Counted from the stretch's first letter, positions 8,555 through 18,144 are shown. The stretch is DNA of 23,586 nucleotides from Wenzhouxiangella sp. (GCA_007123575.1 SKKV01000306.1:1-23586); one strand, 5' to 3'. The notes: a model not told the origin generated them from the sequence alone. A program made the numbers and translations.

Positions 8555-10287
8555 CCAGGCTGGTGCAGCAAGGCCTCTGAAGCAAACGGCGGCACGTCCA
8601 GCGTGCCGCCGTCTTTCAATCGCTCCTGCACATCCTGCCACCAGGTCGGATCGAAAATGTGCCCGTGCCGCTCCTCCAGTAGCGCCAGATGGGGTTCGCT
8701 CAAACCCATGAAACGCGGAAACTGCTCCGGGAACACATCGTTGTCACCGACGTGAAACCAGGGTTCGTCGCTGAACTCGTGCAAGTCGTCACGCGACGGT
8801 GGCAGGCGGCGAAAGCGACACTCTGACATCAGCCGCAGCTCATCGTAATCGTAAAAAATCACTCGACCTGAGCGGGTTACACCGAAATTCTTCAGCAACA
8901 GGTCACCGGCAAAAATATTGGACCGGGCCAGGTCGACCAGGGCCTGACCGTAGTCCAGCACCGCAGCGCGGGTTGTGGCCTCGTCGTTTTCAGAGACATA
9001 AAGATCCAGCGGTCGCAGACGTCGCTCAACGTAGCAGTGACGAATCACCAGCGAATCCCCGTCTAACTGGATGATTCGCGCGCAGTCGGCCTGCAGCTGT
9101 TCCAACAAGGCGGGCGAAAAGCGCTCCAGCGGAAAGCGCAGATCCCGAAATTCCTGCGCATCGATCAGGCGCCCGACCCGGTCGTGCCGAAACACCAGGC
9201 GATACCGGTCAAGCACCTGCCTGCGACCGAATTTCTTGACCGGTGCAAAGCGGTCACGAATCAGCTTGAACACCACCGGCACCCCCGGCAGGGTGAACAC
9301 GAGCATCACCAGGCCACGCACGCCGTCGGCCTCGACCAGCTTGTCATTACCAGCCCCCTGCAAATGCCGGAAGAACACCCGGTAGCGCTCGGTCTTGCCT
9401 TGCTTGGCCCGACCCAGCACGGTGTAGAGTTCGTCGGTAGGCTTGTCGGGCAGCAGTGTGCGCAGAAACACGACCGCATCGCCCACGGTTTCCAGATCGA
9501 CCAGGAAGTAGCTGAAGGTGTAGCCGAACAGAATGCTGACCTGCTGGCGCCGGGTCAACAAAGCCTCGGCCCGAACGCTGTCGTCGCGCCGGCGCAGGGC
9601 AATGACACAGGGCAAATAACGGCCGGCACCAAACGCTCGCCCGACCAGGTAGGCGCGGCCCTCGCGGTAGAACACGGTATCCAGCAACTCGATGGCCAGG
9701 ACCTGGGCCTCGCCAAGCTCGGCGAATGCCTGGGCCAAGCGCTTTGCCAGGGCGGCAGCATCGGCAGCAAGGTCACCGTAGGGCAGACTGAAGCGCTGAT
9801 CGCTGAGAATCTGGGCGAAAGCGCGTTCCAGGTCGCCGCTGACCGAGTAGGTGTGACGTGCAACCGGATGGGTGATTCGGTCGGTCGGCTCGATATCGAG
9901 GGCAACGAATTCAATGGCCGGGTCCACACCGCGGGTCTTGAACAAACGCCGAGTGACCGTATTGAAAAACGTCTTGTACAGTTCAGCGTCGATCTGATCT
10001 TCGATCAGCTCACCGTAGCGACGACGAATATCGCGCCACAACGTCCTGGAAAAAAGGCGCTCACTCAAGTGCTGTTCCAGGCGGTCGATGGACCGGTCGG
10101 CCGAGCGGTCGTACAGGGTCAGCCGTGCGATAACATCACGCTGCATGCCGGGACGATCGGCTTTTTCGAAGCGGCGCCGCGCCCGACGGGTAATGTCGGA
10201 AAAGCTGGCGTTGTAGTCCTCGAAGGCATCCTTGAGCAGCACTGCCGCCCCGCGCACCAGGCGCGCCCGACTGGACTCAATCACCAC
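8539..10287 (-). CDS. aceK: Isocitrate dehydrogenase kinase/phosphatase
   Basis: AceK phosphorylates and dephosphorylates isocitrate dehydrogenase, diverting isocitrate to the glyoxylate bypass during growth on acetate or fatty acids. The 582-residue length fits (E. coli 578). Compared from memory with E. coli AceK: ADGVRGLVMLVFTLPG includes the ATP loop (about 320-326), VFKLIRDRFAP carries Lys341 (equivalent to Lys336), NIFAGDLLLKNFGV has Asp462 (Asp457), and IFYDYDE has Asp480 (Asp475). The reading frame opens just after a TGA with GTG GTG at 10287 and 10284, so the start is one of these; no clear ribosome-binding site is present. The isocitrate lyase and malate synthase genes, often beside aceK, are not in the window. 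It converges with the DUF805 gene. Confidence 0.95.
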   Translation of the reverse strand: MVIESSRARLVRGAAVLLKDAFEDYNASFSDITRRARRRFEKADRPGMQRDVIARLTLYDRSADRSIDRLEQHLSERLFSRTLWRDIRRRYGELIEDQIDAELYKTFFNTVTRRLFKTRGVDPAIEFVALDIEPTDRITHPVARHTYSVSGDLERAFAQILSDQRFSLPYGDLAADAAALAKRLAQAFAELGEAQVLAIELLDTVFYREGRAYLVGRAFGAGRYLPCVIALRRRDDSVRAEALLTRRQQVSILFGYTFSYFLVDLETVGDAVVFLRTLLPDKPTDELYTVLGRAKQGKTERYRVFFRHLQGAGNDKLVEADGVRGLVMLVFTLPGVPVVFKLIRDRFAPVKKFGRRQVLDRYRLVFRHDRVGRLIDAQEFRDLRFPLERFSPALLEQLQADCARIIQLDGDSLVIRHCYVERRLRPLDLYVSENDEATTRAAVLDYGQALVDLARSNIFAGDLLLKNFGVTRSGRVIFYDYDELRLMSECRFRRLPPSRDDLHEFSDEPWFHVGDNDVFPEQFPRFMGLSEPHLALLEERHGHIFDPTWWQDVQERLKDGGTLDVPPFASEALLHQPGQVGG

Positions 10288-10398
10288 GATTCAACCGGGC
10301 ACCGAATCGAAGACTGGTTCTTGTTGCAAACATGAATAGCCGCCTTGATGTTCACCTCAATTGTAACCGGTGGCATCAGCGAGACTGACGAAGAACCG

Positions 10399-10770
10399 CT
10401 ATTGCATTGTTTGATCATCCTCGCCGGGACGAGTGGCTTCGAAAGTCAGATAGACAGCTTCCACCTGCGAATAGCCCAGCAACAACATCAACCCAAAACG
10501 ATTAAGTTCGGCGAAAAACTCACCTTGCGAGTTCGGTGGCGGTCCCATTTCGCCGTAGACTCCGCGAATCTGGCGTCCCAGTCCCTGCCAGACCTCTCTG
10601 GCATCGCGCACCCGCCCACCGACCACCACAACCACCGGCACGGTCTGGTGGGCGTTCAGATAACGCACAACCTCGACCTCCACGCGCTCATCGCGAGTCG
10701 GATCGCGCTCCTGGGCATACGCAAGCGTAGCCAGCAGCGTCGCTGCAAGCAAAAGTAGTTTGATTCGCAC
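10399..10770 (-). CDS. Small exported protein of unknown function
   Basis: The 123-residue product starts with a convincing Sec signal peptide, MRIKLLLLAATLLATLAYA, with likely cleavage AYA|Q near residue 19. The mature part of about 104 residues has a Val-rich strand VPVVVVVGG (about 44-52) and no cysteine; I recognise no domain. It is probably periplasmic. The start is a GTG at 10770 and has no clear ribosome-binding site, but it sits exactly where the signal peptide needs it. The gene lies between nadE (60 bases upstream) and aceK (111 bases downstream), all on the same strand, so cotranscription with nadE is possible. Confidence 0.68.
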   Translation of the reverse strand: MRIKLLLLAATLLATLAYAQERDPTRDERVEVEVVRYLNAHQTVPVVVVVGGRVRDAREVWQGLGRQIRGVYGEMGPPPNSQGEFFAELNRFGLMLLLGYSQVEAVYLTFEATRPGEDDQTMQ

Positions 10771-10830
10771 GAAAGCGGTGTGTCAGGTTCAACCAGCCCG
10801 GCATGTTAGCCAGGGCGAATGACACGACCA

Positions 10831-12465
10831 TTAATGTGACCGGTCAATTCCGCTGTCGCGCCAGCCTGAGGTGATTGGGTAGCGCCGGTCGCGGCCAAAG
10901 GCCTTGCGGGTAATGCGCGGTCCTGGGGCACCCTGACGGCGCTTGTATTCGGCTGCCAGCACCATGCCGGCCACGCGCCGAACCAGCTTCTCTTCGATGC
11001 CGGCGTCCACGATTTCCGAGATTGGCTGGTCCTGCTCAACATAGCGGGTGATGATTTCGTCGAGAACATCGTACGGTGGCAAGCTGTCCTGGTCGAGCTG
11101 GTCGGGTCGCAGCTCGGCCGAGGGTGGACGTTCAATCACGCCCTCTGGAATGGCCGGCGAGATCGTGTTGCGCCAGCGACTGAGCCGATACACCAGCTGC
11201 TTCAGACAGTCCTTGAGCGGACTGAAACCGCCGCACATATCGCCGTAAATCGTCGAGTAGCCGGTCGCCAGTTCGCTCTTGTTGCTGGTCGCCAGCGGCA
11301 AATGACCGAACTTGTTTGACAAGGCCATGATGATGTTGCCGCGCGCCCGTGCCTGAAGGTTTTCCTCGGTGAAGTTCTCGCGCGTGCCGACGAAGGCTTC
11401 GGCCAGCTGCTTCTGCAGGGCCTGGTAGACCGGCTCAATCGAGATATTGTGCTGGGCCAGTCCGAGCTGGTCGACTTGCTCGGTGGCCAGAATCAGCGAC
11501 AGCTCCGAGGTATGCCGGGACGGCATCATCACGCCAAGCACGTTTTCCGGCCCCAGCGCATCGGCGGCCAGGGCGGCGGTCAGAGCCGAGTCAATGCCAC
11601 CGGACAAGCCCAGCACCACCGAAGAGAACTTGTTCTTGAGCGCATAATCGCGTAGGCCGCGCTGCAGCACGCGGTAAATCACCGGCAGGTCTTCGGTCTC
11701 ACCGGTCGGCCAGTCTCGATAATGCAGCTGCCCGGAAGCCGGGTCGAAATCCACCCGAAGCAGAGATTCTTTACACAGCGGCGCGGGATCTGACAGACGC
11801 CCTTGGCCATCAATGGCCAGCGAGTGACCGTCGAAGACCAACTCATCCTGGCCGCCCACGCAGTTCAGATAAATCAACGGCAGACCGGTTTCGCGATGGC
11901 GGTCAGACAATACGCGCGCGCGGTCTTCGTGCTTGCGCTGATAGTAGGGTGAGGCGTTGGCCGAGACGATGATCTGGGCGCCGGCATCGGCAGCTGCGCG
12001 GGCCGCTTCCGGGGTCCAGGTGTCTTCACAGATCAAGACACCAACCTTGACCCCGGCCACATTCACGACCAGCGGCGACCTGCCGGGCACAAAGTATCGT
12101 CGCTCATCGAACACGGCATAGTTAGGCAAATCCCACTTGTCGTACTGGCCAATGATCTGCCCTTCCCGCAGCCAGGAAACCGAGTTGAACCGGCGCTCAC
12201 CGTCGGCGCGCGGATGGCCGACGATCACGTCAATGCCGCGGACGGCCTCGGCGATCTGATGCAGGGTTTCATCGGTACGACGCATGAAGCCCGGCCTCAA
12301 AACCAGGTCTTCGGGCGGATAACCGGTCAGGGCCAGTTCCGGCAAGACCAGCAAGTCCGCGCCGTCGTGATCGCGCGCCTGCTCGATCAGCTCGAGAATG
12401 CGATCCCTGTTGCCGGTGATGTGTCCGACCAGGAAATCTTCCTGGGCAAGGGCGATTTTCAGCAT
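10831..12465 (-). CDS. nadE: Glutamine-dependent NAD(+) synthase
   Basis: This two-domain enzyme makes NAD from deamido-NAD, ATP and glutamine-derived ammonia, the last step of NAD synthesis. In the 544-residue product the N-terminal nitrilase-type glutaminase shows the Glu-Lys-Cys triad: Glu43 in LPELALTGYPPEDL, Lys110 in YDKWDLPNY and Cys146 in VLICEDTW. The C-terminal ATP pyrophosphatase domain has the P-loop LGLSGGIDSALTAALA with SGGIDS at 288-293. The ATG at 12465 gives the family's usual start MLKIALAQ; an in-frame extension to 12531 adds 22 residues without family resemblance and lies in repeat DNA. Upstream is sucD on the same strand, separated by a repeat-rich gap of 89 bases. Confidence 0.95.
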   Translation of the reverse strand: MLKIALAQEDFLVGHITGNRDRILELIEQARDHDGADLLVLPELALTGYPPEDLVLRPGFMRRTDETLHQIAEAVRGIDVIVGHPRADGERRFNSVSWLREGQIIGQYDKWDLPNYAVFDERRYFVPGRSPLVVNVAGVKVGVLICEDTWTPEAARAAADAGAQIIVSANASPYYQRKHEDRARVLSDRHRETGLPLIYLNCVGGQDELVFDGHSLAIDGQGRLSDPAPLCKESLLRVDFDPASGQLHYRDWPTGETEDLPVIYRVLQRGLRDYALKNKFSSVVLGLSGGIDSALTAALAADALGPENVLGVMMPSRHTSELSLILATEQVDQLGLAQHNISIEPVYQALQKQLAEAFVGTRENFTEENLQARARGNIIMALSNKFGHLPLATSNKSELATGYSTIYGDMCGGFSPLKDCLKQLVYRLSRWRNTISPAIPEGVIERPPSAELRPDQLDQDSLPPYDVLDEIITRYVEQDQPISEIVDAGIEEKLVRRVAGMVLAAEYKRRQGAPGPRITRKAFGRDRRYPITSGWRDSGIDRSH

Positions 12466-12473
12466 GGACGAGC

Positions 12474-12554
12474 TTCCGGTTAGCAGTGAATGGTCTCCGG
12501 CTTTCGGCGAGGCCAATTGGCCGGCCGGCAACCGGAGACCGGCAACCGGAAACC
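12474..12554. repeat. Nested inverted repeats and tandem 14-mers between sucD and nadE
   Basis: The gap holds an outer dyad TTCCGGTT (12474-12481) with AACCGGAA (12544-12551), an inner perfect 9-base dyad GGTCTCCGG (12492-12500) with CCGGAGACC (12532-12540), and a 12-base palindrome GGCCAATTGGCC (12511-12522) in the loop. Two tandem 14-mers, GGCAACCGGAGACC (12527-12540) and GGCAACCGGAAACC (12541-12554), differ at one base and end at the sucD stop codon. Transcribed from sucD towards nadE, this would fold into a long hairpin without a T run. It may be an intergenic repeat element or an mRNA processing or stability site. Confidence 0.6.
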
Positions 12555-13427
<873 letters not shown>

Positions 13428-13438
13428 TACGTTGTCCT

Positions 13439-14602
13439 TCAGGCGGCTGCGGCTTCAACGGCCTTGCGCGCACCGTCATTGAGATCGTCTGCGGGGATGA
13501 TGGCGAAACCGCTTTCGGCCAGCAGCTTTTTGCCCTCGTCGACATTGGTGCCTTCCAGGCGCACCACCACCGGCACGTTGACGTCGATGTCCTTGACCGC
13601 GTTGATAATGCCTTCGGCGATCAGGTCACAGCGCACGATGCCGCCGAAGATATTGACCAGGATGGCTTTGACCGTATCGCCCGACAGAATCAGCTTGAAG
13701 GCTTCCTTGACCCGCTCGGCATTGGTACCGCCGCCGACGTCGAGGAAATTGGCCGGCTCGCCACCGGCCAGCTTGACCACGTCCATGGTCGCCATGGCCA
13801 GCCCAGCGCCATTGACCATGCAGGCGATGTTGCCGTCGAGGGTGACGTAGTTGAGTTCGTGCTTGCTTGCAGCCAGCTCGGTGGGGTCTTCCTGCGATTC
13901 ATCGCGCATTTCGGCAAGGTCAGGATGACGGTAGAGCGCGTTTTCATCGGCGTTGAGCTTGGCATCCAGCGCAATCAGGTCGCCCTTGTCGTCAATGATC
14001 AGCGGGTTGACTTCGATCAAGCTGATGTCCTTTTCAACAAACAGCTTGTGCAAACCGGCCATGATCTTAGTCAGCTGGCGCACCTGCTTGGCGTTCAGGC
14101 CCATCTGAAACCCGATCTGACGGGCCTGGTAAGGCATGAAACCGGCCGCGTTGTCGACCACTGCGGTAATGATCTTGTCCGGGGTTTCCTCCGCCACTTT
14201 CTCGATGTCGACACCACCCGCCGCCGAGCCCATGAACACGACTGACTTGTGAGCGCGATCAACCAGCGCCCCCAGGTACAGCTCCTGCTTGATTTCAGTT
14301 GCCTCGGCAACCAGCACGCTGTTAACCGGCAAAGCGCGGCCTGCGGTCTGGTAGGTTTCGATGCTCATGCCCAGCATGCGCTCGGCTTCGGCGCGAACGT
14401 CGTCCAGGCTATCGACCAGCTTGACGCCGCCGGCCTTACCACGACCACCGGCATGCACCTGGGCCTTGATCACCCACTGATTGCCGCCCATCCTCTCGGC
14501 GGCGGCTACGGCTTCATCACCACTGGTTGCCATTTCGCCGCGCGGCACGGGAATGCCATACTGCTCGAACAGCTCCTTGGCCTGATATTCGTGAAAATTC
14601 AT
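13439..14602 (-). CDS. sucC: Succinyl-CoA synthetase subunit beta
   Basis: The beta subunit carries the ATP-grasp nucleotide site and pairs with SucD. The 387-residue protein begins MNFHEYQAKELFEQYGIPVP as is usual, with the ATP-grasp strand WVIKAQVHAGGRGKAGGVKL (43-62), a VNPL motif preceding the metal-binding region (about 198-210), and C-terminal ligase blocks NFLDVGGGTNAERV and NIFGGIVRCDLIAEGI. The ATG at 14602 has AAGGG about eight bases upstream. Nucleotide preference (ATP or GTP) is not evident. sucC heads a sucCD pair that faces away from pilS; the rest of the 2-oxoglutarate dehydrogenase operon is not here. Confidence 0.97.
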   Translation of the reverse strand: MNFHEYQAKELFEQYGIPVPRGEMATSGDEAVAAAERMGGNQWVIKAQVHAGGRGKAGGVKLVDSLDDVRAEAERMLGMSIETYQTAGRALPVNSVLVAEATEIKQELYLGALVDRAHKSVVFMGSAAGGVDIEKVAEETPDKIITAVVDNAAGFMPYQARQIGFQMGLNAKQVRQLTKIMAGLHKLFVEKDISLIEVNPLIIDDKGDLIALDAKLNADENALYRHPDLAEMRDESQEDPTELAASKHELNYVTLDGNIACMVNGAGLAMATMDVVKLAGGEPANFLDVGGGTNAERVKEAFKLILSGDTVKAILVNIFGGIVRCDLIAEGIINAVKDIDVNVPVVVRLEGTNVDEGKKLLAESGFAIIPADDLNDGARKAVEAAAA

Positions 14603-14703
14603 TGAGTAACCCTTGGAATTGGAGGTTGTCTGTCAAGAAAGGCTGGCGGCCGCCGGCGTTTTCCGGCACCACAACCGCCGTATTCTGGTACAGACGGCCA
14701 CAA

Positions 14704-14731
14704 TTATCAAACCTCTTTTGCAAGTTATAAT
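14704..14731 (+). promoter_or_regulatory. Candidate pilS promoter
   Basis: In the gap between divergent sucC and pilS, a consensus -10 TATAAT (14726-14731) is preceded at 16 bases by TTATCA (14704-14709), which matches four of six -35 positions. Transcription would start about 85 bases before the proposed pilS start. AT content is locally high compared with the surrounding genes, supporting a promoter region serving one or both directions. Confidence 0.4.
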
Positions 14732-14812
14732 GCTTAAGTAGTAGCCGTCGTTCGATGGCTGGTGGTAGCCGGCGCAGCGAATCACCAGTTCCTGTCGCGC
14801 ACATGCCGATTC

Positions 14813-14819
14813 AAGGAGG
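14813..14819 (+). promoter_or_regulatory. Ribosome-binding site fixing the pilS TTG start
   Basis: A full AAGGAGG lies five bases before an in-frame TTG at 14825. This decides the pilS start against the farther GTG at 14762, which has no comparable site and would add 21 residues (starting MVAGAANHQF) ahead of the expected N-terminus. Confidence 0.75.
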
Positions 14820-14824
14820 CGCTT

Positions 14825-16468
14825 TTGAAGGCACGCAGTTCCCTGGTTGCCGATGACGCAATTGTCAGGCGCGCGCTGCATTATCTGAACGGGTTTCGCA
14901 TCGTCCTGGCAGTTGCCTTGCTGGCGGTTGCTTTCAGCCCCCTGGTGCTTGACCTTGCACCAGCCTACCGCGCATTTCTTACCCAGGCGGCTGCCCTGAC
15001 CTACGTCGGTGCTACCGGCATTTTCATGGTCGTTCACCTGCGCAAGACAACGCCTGCCCACGAGTTGGCCTCTTTCTCGCTGGCCACCGACTTGATCATT
15101 GTCAGCATCATCTTGCATAGCTTCGGCGGCATCGAGAGCGGGCTAGTCATTCTGCTGCTCTTTTATGTCGGCATTGCCGGGCTGCTGCTGCCGTTGCGCA
15201 CCGCCCTGCTATTTGCCAGCCTGGTCACGCTCGGTCTGATCATTGACGCCGTGATTGCTGCCCGAGTCAGCCCGGCCACCACCCTGGCCGTGCAGGCGGG
15301 GCTGTATGGTATTGCTGCTTTCGTGACCGCACTGGGTTGTTCGCTGCTGGGGCGCTGGGGGCGTGAATATCAGCTGCTGGCCGAGCGTCGCGGTGCAGAT
15401 CTGGCCAACCTTGAGAACATCAATGAGCTGATCATTCACAGAATGCGCTCTGGCGTACTGGTGGTGGATGCGGGCGGAAAGATCCGCCAGATGAATGAAG
15501 CGGCCTGGTACCTGCTCGGTAACCCGCCGGTCAGTGAGCGTAATCTGAAAGTCATTGCCCCACCACTGCACGAACGACTTGAGGTCTGGCGCCGCACGGG
15601 CAAATCGATGGACGAAGGACTGCTGCTGCAAGCGACGCAAGTGGCCGTCGTCCCTCGAATGCTAAGCATGCCGGGCTTGAATAGTGAAGCCACGCTGATT
15701 TTCCTTGAAGACACCTCGGTGGTCAGCCGGCGCGCGCGCGATCTCGCCCAGGCTTCGCTGGCGCGCCTGTCGGCCTCGATCGCTCACGAAATCAGGAACC
15801 CGCTCGGTGCACTAAGCCATGCCGCCCAGCTGCTGGCCGAATCAGAGCAGTTAAGTAATGCCGATCAGAAGCTGGTCAAAATGATTCTCAACCACTCCGT
15901 GCGGGTAAACGACATCGTTGAGAACGTCTTGAAGCTGTCGCGCAGAGAGCGGGCTCGGGTCGAGGCTGTGAACCTTGTCAGCTGGGCCCGTAAGCTGACC
16001 AATGAGTTCCGCCGCTATCACAAGTTACCAGAAGAGAAAGTGCGCCTTGAAGTACCCTCTGCCGCTACGATGGTTCTGATTGATCCCGGGCAGATGACCC
16101 AGGCGGTATGGAACCTGATGGAAAATGCCCTCAAGCATGCCAGAGTCGATGATCGTGTACCGACCATCACGCTTCGAGTCAGCCCGATTCGGGGACACCG
16201 AGAAATGGCACTGGATATCATTGATGACGGCCCCGGCATTCCGCTGGAAAAGCGCTCGCAGGTGTTTGAGCCGTTTTTTACCACCCATAAACAAGGGTCA
16301 GGGCTGGGGCTGTACCTGGCAAGACAGCTCTGCGACGCCAACCAGGCGCCGCTGGAGTACGTCCAGGTACCCAAGGCGGGCGCTTGCTTCCGAATTCTTT
16401 TGCGCCGACCAGAAGCAGAGAACAACCGCGATGTGGAAAAAACGCCGGTCAGCTCAGCTTCAGCCTGA
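14825..16468 (+). CDS. pilS: Type IV pilin sensor histidine kinase
   Basis: PilS is an inner-membrane kinase that controls PilR and thereby pilin (pilA) transcription. The 547-residue product (from TTG 14825) has about six hydrophobic segments in residues 20-180, a PAS domain at about 200-300 (HRMRSGVLVVDAGGKIRQMN), the phosphoacceptor box SASIAHEIRNPLGALSHA with His321, and an HATPase domain: N-box WNLMENALKHA, G1 IDDGPGIP, F-box VFEPFFTT and G2 GSGLGLYLARQL. All catalytic boxes are intact. pilR follows after 135 bases on the same strand. The sucCD-pilSR arrangement resembles what I know from Xanthomonas and Xylella. A generic NtrB-like kinase is the alternative, but the polytopic N-terminus and the PilR partner favour PilS. 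Confidence 0.88.
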   Translation: MKARSSLVADDAIVRRALHYLNGFRIVLAVALLAVAFSPLVLDLAPAYRAFLTQAAALTYVGATGIFMVVHLRKTTPAHELASFSLATDLIIVSIILHSFGGIESGLVILLLFYVGIAGLLLPLRTALLFASLVTLGLIIDAVIAARVSPATTLAVQAGLYGIAAFVTALGCSLLGRWGREYQLLAERRGADLANLENINELIIHRMRSGVLVVDAGGKIRQMNEAAWYLLGNPPVSERNLKVIAPPLHERLEVWRRTGKSMDEGLLLQATQVAVVPRMLSMPGLNSEATLIFLEDTSVVSRRARDLAQASLARLSASIAHEIRNPLGALSHAAQLLAESEQLSNADQKLVKMILNHSVRVNDIVENVLKLSRRERARVEAVNLVSWARKLTNEFRRYHKLPEEKVRLEVPSAATMVLIDPGQMTQAVWNLMENALKHARVDDRVPTITLRVSPIRGHREMALDIIDDGPGIPLEKRSQVFEPFFTTHKQGSGLGLYLARQLCDANQAPLEYVQVPKAGACFRILLRRPEAENNRDVEKTPVSSASA

Positions 16469-16603
16469 TACGATTCGGATGATACACGCGGCAACTGATC
16501 AGGTTGACGGGTCGATGCTCGACCGGGAAGGCCGGGAACGAGCAACGAATAGCGCAGGAAATTGGTTGCCGCGTGAATAAATGGCTAACTGGCGAGTGAA
16601 GCA

Positions 16604-18028
16604 ATGACTGAAATGCGTGCCCTGGTAGTGGATGACGAGCCTGACTTGAGAGAGCTGCTCGACATCACGCTAAGCCGAATGGGTCTAGAGGTTGACGCAG
16701 CCGAAGATCTGGCTGCAGCCCGGCGCTGTTTGTCCAACCGAGCGGACTACGCCTTGTGCCTGACCGACATGCGCCTGCCGGACGGTAACGGTCTGACCCT
16801 GATCAAGGAAATCAACCGCGATCATGAACAAATCCCGGTCGCGATGATTACCGCTTATGGCAAGGTCGAGGACGCCGTCACCGCGCTCAAATACGGCGCC
16901 TTCGACTTCGTGTCAAAACCCGTTGACCTGGAAGTGCTGCGCAACCTGGTCCGTACGGCACTGAAGCTCAGGCAGGATGATGCCGAGAAATCGGCAACCC
17001 GCGTCCCGCCGTCAACCGAAAAACCTGCCTCCAAACCAGTGGGAAAGGAGCACGTCGACGGTGGCGAAGGAGAGAAATCCCTGCTTCTGCAGCGCCTCAT
17101 CGGGCAGTCCGATGCGATCAAGCGCGTCCGCCAGACTATCGTCAAACTGGCTCGTAGCCAGGCACCGGTGCTGATCAGCGGGGACTCCGGCACTGGCAAG
17201 GAATTGGCCGCACGCCTGATCCACGATCTGGGCCCAAGGGCCGAAGAACCATTTGTTGCGGTCAACTGCGGTGCGATTCCCTCAGAGCTGATGGAAAGCG
17301 AGTTTTTCGGCCATATCAAGGGCAGCTTTACCGGGGCCGATGCCGACAAGGAAGGCCTGTTCCAGGCTGCCCAGGGCGGTACGCTGTTTCTTGACGAGGT
17401 AGCCGACTTACCGCTGGTCATGCAGGTCAAGCTGCTCCGTGTCATTCAAGAAAAGACGGTACGCCCGATCGGAGGCCGACAGGAAATCAAAATTGATGTC
17501 CGCATTCTGTCAGCCAGCCACAAACCGCTAAAACCGCTGGTCGAGGACGGCAGTTTTCGCAACGATCTGTATTATCGGCTCAACGTCATCGAACTGCACA
17601 TGCCCAGTCTGGCCGAGCGGCGCAGTGATATTCCAATTCTGGCTCGTCACTTCCTCAACAACATAGCCGAGCAGTGGGGCGAACCGCCCCGAACCCTGAA
17701 TGACAGCGCCATCGACCTCCTGCGGGCGCATAACTACTCAGGTAACGTGCGCGAGTTGGTCAATATCCTGCAGCGCGCCGTTACCCTTTGCGAGGATGAT
17801 GCAATCTCGCGTGAGGATTTGAGCCTTGAGGGAGAACCCTCCGACAACACCCCAAGCATTGGCAGACCAGACGATCTTAGCCTTGATGATTACATCGAGG
17901 ATGTGGAAAAGCAGATTCTCGAAAAAGCCCTGCAGGAAGCCGGCTTCAACAAGACGGAAGCCGCCCGACAGTTGGGCATCACCTTCCGCTCTCTGCGATA
18001 CAAGCTAAAAAAATACGGCATCGATTGA
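16604..18028 (+). CDS. pilR: NtrC-family response regulator of type IV pilin
   Basis: PilR activates sigma-54 promoters such as pilA after phosphorylation by PilS. The 474-residue protein has a receiver domain (acidic pocket Asp10-Asp11, phosphoacceptor Asp55 in LTDMRLPDG, Lys105 in SKP), a linker of about 40 residues, an AAA+ domain (Walker A GDSGTGKE 193-200, the sigma-54 loop as GSFTGA 240-245, Walker B GGTLFLDEVADLP, arginine region FRNDLYYRLNV) and a Fis-type helix-turn-helix at the C-terminus (FNKTEAARQLGITFRSLRYKLKKYG). Serine replaces the usual first alanine of GAFTGA; I believe other PilR proteins have this too. The pilus genes that often follow pilSR are absent; ergothioneine genes come next. 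Confidence 0.9.
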   Translation: MTEMRALVVDDEPDLRELLDITLSRMGLEVDAAEDLAAARRCLSNRADYALCLTDMRLPDGNGLTLIKEINRDHEQIPVAMITAYGKVEDAVTALKYGAFDFVSKPVDLEVLRNLVRTALKLRQDDAEKSATRVPPSTEKPASKPVGKEHVDGGEGEKSLLLQRLIGQSDAIKRVRQTIVKLARSQAPVLISGDSGTGKELAARLIHDLGPRAEEPFVAVNCGAIPSELMESEFFGHIKGSFTGADADKEGLFQAAQGGTLFLDEVADLPLVMQVKLLRVIQEKTVRPIGGRQEIKIDVRILSASHKPLKPLVEDGSFRNDLYYRLNVIELHMPSLAERRSDIPILARHFLNNIAEQWGEPPRTLNDSAIDLLRAHNYSGNVRELVNILQRAVTLCEDDAISREDLSLEGEPSDNTPSIGRPDDLSLDDYIEDVEKQILEKALQEAGFNKTEAARQLGITFRSLRYKLKKYGID

Positions 18029-18144
18029 TCGTTTCTGGTCACCAATATCGGCCGATTTCACGTCCGGTCCAATATGGCCGGTTAAACTTCCGATCTGATT
18101 AAATCAGGAACGGGCTACCCAAGCCCTTCGAAAGGCACGCCTGA
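18029..18144. other. Intergenic region pilR-egtB with short repeats
   Basis: These 116 bases contain an imperfect direct repeat, CCAATATCGGCCGATT (18042-18057) and CCAATATGGCCGGTT (18069-18083), and a small palindrome CTGAT-TAA-ATCAG (18095-18107). None is followed by a T run, so a conventional terminator for pilR is not visible. The repeats could be binding sites for egtBD regulation, but I recognise no regulator motif. GAAAGG (18130-18135) is the probable egtB ribosome-binding site. Confidence 0.4.

Noticed and set aside
9184..10335. 383-codon plus-strand frame opposite aceK
   Set aside because: Antisense shadow of a well-matched AceK; the His/Gln/Gly-rich translation is typical of such shadows.
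12466..12531. 22-residue N-terminal extension of NadE
   Set aside because: It is encoded by repeat DNA and precedes the standard start MLKIALAQ.
14762..14824. Longer PilS from a GTG at 14762
   Set aside because: AAGGAGG sits five bases before the in-frame TTG at 14825, and the extra residues do not look like a kinase N-terminus.
18095..18107. CTGAT-TAA-ATCAG palindrome as the pilR terminator
   Set aside because: The stem is only five base pairs and no T run follows.
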